From contig JAEYUE010000210.1 in the NCBI GenBank assembly GCA_023433655.1, positions 1 to 7,897 of the forward strand: a stretch of 7,897 bases of DNA, given 5' to 3'. Below are positions 6,056 through 7,897 of the stretch, piece after piece (position 1 is the first letter of the stretch; each line of letters begins with the position of its first letter). The notes under the pieces were generated by a model that worked only from the letters and a program-made list of their open reading frames with translations, searched no databases and was not told the DNA's origin. The stretch comes from Pseudomonadota bacterium. Its GTDB lineage: Bacteria; Pseudomonadota; Alphaproteobacteria; Caulobacterales; Caulobacteraceae. The position numbers and the translations under genes were made by a program.

Positions 6056-6811
6056 ATGCCCGTCGAACCCCTTGATCCCCAGCCCGCGCCGGACGGGCCG
6101 CGCCACGTCGCCCTGATCATGGACGGCAACGGCCGCTGGGCGCAGGCCCGCGGCCTGCCCCGCGCCATGGGCCACCGCGAGGGCGTGCAGGCGCTGAAGC
6201 GCACGGTTCAGGCCGCGCCGGCCCTGGGCATCCGCTGCCTCACCGTGTTCGGCTTCTCGACCGAGAACTGGCGGCGCCCGGCCGAGGAGGTCTCGGATCT
6301 GATGGGCCTGGTCCGCTCCTATGTGGCCAGCGACCTGAGGCGGCTGGAGCGGGAAGGAGTGCGGGTGCGCATTCTGGGGCGGCGCGAGGGCCTGCCGGCC
6401 GACATCGCCCGCATCGTCGAACAGACCGAGGCGAGTACGGCCCACAACGACAAATTTCTGCTGCAGGTGGCCTTCAACTACGGCGGGCGGGCCGACATCG
6501 TCGACGCCGCGCAGCGCTACATCGACCGCCTGCAGGCCGGCGAGGCGACCGGCCCGCTGGACGAGGCGGCGCTGGAGGCGGGGCTGTCCACAGCCGGCGG
6601 CCCGCCGGTCGACGTCATCGTGAGGACCTCGGGCGAGCAGAGGCTGTCGAACTTCCTGCTGTGGGAGGCTGCCTACGCCGAACTGGTCTACCAGGACGTG
6701 CTGTGGCCCGACTACGGCGCCGAGGCCCTGGCCGACGTGGTCAGCCAATACCGCAACCGGGACCGGCGCTTCGGGGGGCTGACGCCCGCTCCGGCGCTCG
6801 CGGCCGGCTGA
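6056..6811 (+). CDS. uppS: Undecaprenyl diphosphate synthase (cis-prenyltransferase)
   Basis: Adds isopentenyl units in cis to farnesyl diphosphate to make C55 undecaprenyl diphosphate, precursor of the lipid carrier for peptidoglycan and surface polysaccharides. Cytoplasmic, homodimeric, Mg-dependent. The protein has 251 residues. Family motifs: IMDGNGRWA (21-29) with catalytic Asp23, GHREG (39-43), FGFSTENW (65-72), FNYGGRADI (140-148), and VRTSGEQRLSNF (189-200) with the diphosphate-binding Arg190, Arg196 and Ser198. The frame extends 12 codons upstream to a TTG at 6020 that overlaps the frr stop. I prefer ATG 6056 because the catalytic domain begins about 16 residues later, an AGGA lies upstream (6040-6043, slightly far at 12 bases), and ATG is the stronger codon. 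The stop overlaps the cdsA ATG by one base (TGATG). Confidence 0.94.
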   Translation: MPVEPLDPQPAPDGPRHVALIMDGNGRWAQARGLPRAMGHREGVQALKRTVQAAPALGIRCLTVFGFSTENWRRPAEEVSDLMGLVRSYVASDLRRLEREGVRVRILGRREGLPADIARIVEQTEASTAHNDKFLLQVAFNYGGRADIVDAAQRYIDRLQAGEATGPLDEAALEAGLSTAGGPPVDVIVRTSGEQRLSNFLLWEAAYAELVYQDVLWPDYGAEALADVVSQYRNRDRRFGGLTPAPALAAG

Positions 6812-7626
6812 TGGCGATGCGAGCCGGCGACATAGGCCTGCGGGCCGCGTCGGCCGTCGTGCTGGCGCCGGCCGCCGTTCTCGGCATCTGGGCCGGCGGC
6901 GTGTGGTTCCTCGCCCTGATGTTGGCGGCCTGCGCCCTGCTGGCGGTCGAATGGGCGATGATGAGCGCCGCCACGGCCTGGCGGCTGATGGCCGGGGCGG
7001 TCGGCTTCGGCCTGTTCGCGGCGGTCGTCTCGGCCCACGTCGAACAGCTGTCGCTGGCCCTGGTCATGCTCGTGTTCTGCGCCGCCGCCGCAGGCCTGTT
7101 CGCCCGCAGCCGGGGCCAGGAGGCCCTCGATGCAGCCTATGGGGTTCTCTATCTCGGCTGGCCGGCGGTCCTGCTGATCTGGCTACGCGACGGCTCCTCG
7201 GCCGCGGGGCTGGCGTGGACGGTGACGGCCTTCGCCATCGCCTGGGCCGCCGACATCATGGCCTATATGGTCGGCAGCCTGATCGGCGGTCCCAAGCTGT
7301 GGCCGCGCTTCTCGCCCAACAAGACCTGGTCCGGCTTCCTCGGGGGGCTGGCGGCCGGCACAGGCGCCGGCGCCCTGCTGGGGGCGTGGCTCGACCTCGG
7401 GATCGGGCCAGGGTGGGGCGCCCTGCTGGGGCTGGCGGCGGCGCTGGCGACCATGGCGGGCGACCTCTGGGAGTCGGCCCTCAAGCGGCGCTACGGGGTC
7501 AAGGACGCGGGCAAGCTGATTCCCGGCCACGGCGGCCTGCTGGACCGCGTCGACGGGCTGATGTTCGCCGTGGTGGTGGTGGCCTGCGGACGGCTGCTGT
7601 TCCTCAGCTTCGGGGCGGGGGCGTGA
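6811..7626 (+). CDS. cdsA: Phosphatidate cytidylyltransferase (CDP-diacylglycerol synthase)
   Basis: Inner-membrane enzyme that makes CDP-diacylglycerol from phosphatidic acid and CTP, the branch point for all bacterial phospholipids. The protein has 271 residues, mostly hydrophobic, with roughly eight membrane segments. The C-terminal family signature fits completely over residues 222-248: Ser222, Lys225-Arg226, Lys231-Asp232, the PGHGG at 238-242, then Asp245-Arg246 and Asp248. Other conserved parts are AWAADIMAY (144-152), SPNKTWSGFLGG (168-179) and AGDLWES (216-222) with Asp218, a probable metal ligand with Asp245. ATG 6811 overlaps the uppS stop. A second ATG two codons on (6817) is an equally possible start. 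No good ribosome site precedes either, so coupling to uppS translation is likely. The stop overlaps the GTG of dxr by four bases. Confidence 0.95.
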   Translation: MAMRAGDIGLRAASAVVLAPAAVLGIWAGGVWFLALMLAACALLAVEWAMMSAATAWRLMAGAVGFGLFAAVVSAHVEQLSLALVMLVFCAAAAGLFARSRGQEALDAAYGVLYLGWPAVLLIWLRDGSSAAGLAWTVTAFAIAWAADIMAYMVGSLIGGPKLWPRFSPNKTWSGFLGGLAAGTGAGALLGAWLDLGIGPGWGALLGLAAALATMAGDLWESALKRRYGVKDAGKLIPGHGGLLDRVDGLMFAVVVVACGRLLFLSFGAGA

Positions 7627-7897
7627 TCCGCCGCCGCGTCACGGTGCTCGGCTCCACCGGCTCGGTCGGGGTCTCGACGCTCGAACTGATGGAGCAGGCC
7701 GAGGCCAGCGGGACCGGCGCCTTCGAGGTCGAGGCCCTGACCGGCGGCGCCAATATCGCCCGGCTGGCCGAGCAGGCGCGACGCTGGAAGCCCCGGCTGG
7801 CGGTGACGGCCGACCCCGCCCGTCTGGATGAGCTGCGCGAGGCCCTGTCGGGCACGGGCGTCGAGGCCGCGGCCGGCGACGGAGCGGTGATCGAGGC
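7623..7897 (+). CDS. dxr: 1-deoxy-D-xylulose 5-phosphate reductoisomerase, 3' partial
   Basis: Converts 1-deoxy-D-xylulose 5-phosphate to 2-C-methyl-D-erythritol 4-phosphate with NADPH, the committed step of the MEP isoprenoid pathway that feeds UppS, quinones and other isoprenoids. Only the first 91 codons are in the window; the family is about 390-400 residues, so the Asp/Glu metal site and the flexible loop lie outside. The NADPH-binding Rossmann start VTVLGSTGSVG (6-16) is followed by VSTLEL, then ALTGGAN (38-44), IARLAEQARRWKP and VTAD, as in alphaproteobacterial Dxr. It begins at GTG 7623 inside the cdsA stop (GTGA), with a G-rich but imperfect ribosome site upstream. No in-frame ATG occurs before the Rossmann motif, so GTG is the only sensible start. 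Confidence 0.93.
   Translation, partial: MIRRRVTVLGSTGSVGVSTLELMEQAEASGTGAFEVEALTGGANIARLAEQARRWKPRLAVTADPARLDELREALSGTGVEAAAGDGAVIE

Noticed and set aside
6661..6810. Upstream extension of the cdsA frame
   Set aside because: It is a shadow of the uppS C-terminus; the hydrophobic CdsA sequence starts at ATG 6811, right at the uppS stop.
1..7897. Undescribed system, mobile island or foreign insertion
   Set aside because: All nine genes are recognisable core functions on one strand, base composition looks even, and there are no repeats, integrase or transposase remnants, or orphan genes.

Overview
The window is a very GC-rich, fully packed stretch of core chromosome with every gene on the + strand. 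Strong third-position G/C bias, an RNase J gene, a biotin ligase without a DNA-binding domain, a type III pantothenate kinase and the gene order together point to an alphaproteobacterium. The protein sequences look most like Caulobacterales (Brevundimonas, Caulobacter or Phenylobacterium type). That placement is from memory of family sequences, not from a search.

Layout. Left block: nuoN (5' end cut off), birA, coaX and rnj, from position 2 to 4635. The gaps and overlaps here are 7 bp, -1 bp and -4 bp, so the last three genes look like the tail of the nuo (complex I) operon and are probably translationally coupled. A 56-bp spacer (4636-4691) follows. It holds the best promoter candidate in the window and a GANTC site. 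Right block: pyrH, frr, uppS, cdsA and dxr (3' end cut off), from 4692 to 7897. The pyrH-frr gap is 30 bp and the frr-uppS gap is 32 bp. uppS/cdsA overlap by 1 bp and cdsA/dxr by 4 bp. The dxr fragment starts at GTG.

How the genes fit together. The left block combines proton-pumping respiration (NuoN), two cofactor steps (biotin attachment to carboxylases by BirA, first step of CoA synthesis by CoaX) and RNA decay and maturation (RNase J). The right block is the widespread growth cluster: UMP phosphorylation (PyrH), ribosome recycling (Frr), undecaprenyl diphosphate synthesis for the cell-wall lipid carrier (UppS), CDP-diacylglycerol synthesis for phospholipids (CdsA) and the committed MEP isoprenoid step (Dxr), which supplies UppS with precursors.

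I found no mobile element, CRISPR array, RNA gene, phage gene, toxin or defence gene, and no candidate for an undescribed system. All nine genes belong to known families. The points worth a second look are small: an altered UMP-binding loop in PyrH, Glu for Asp in the first CoaX motif, the joining of the two blocks, and two possible internal promoters. No stretch over 300 bases lacks a gene; the longest non-coding run is 56 bases.
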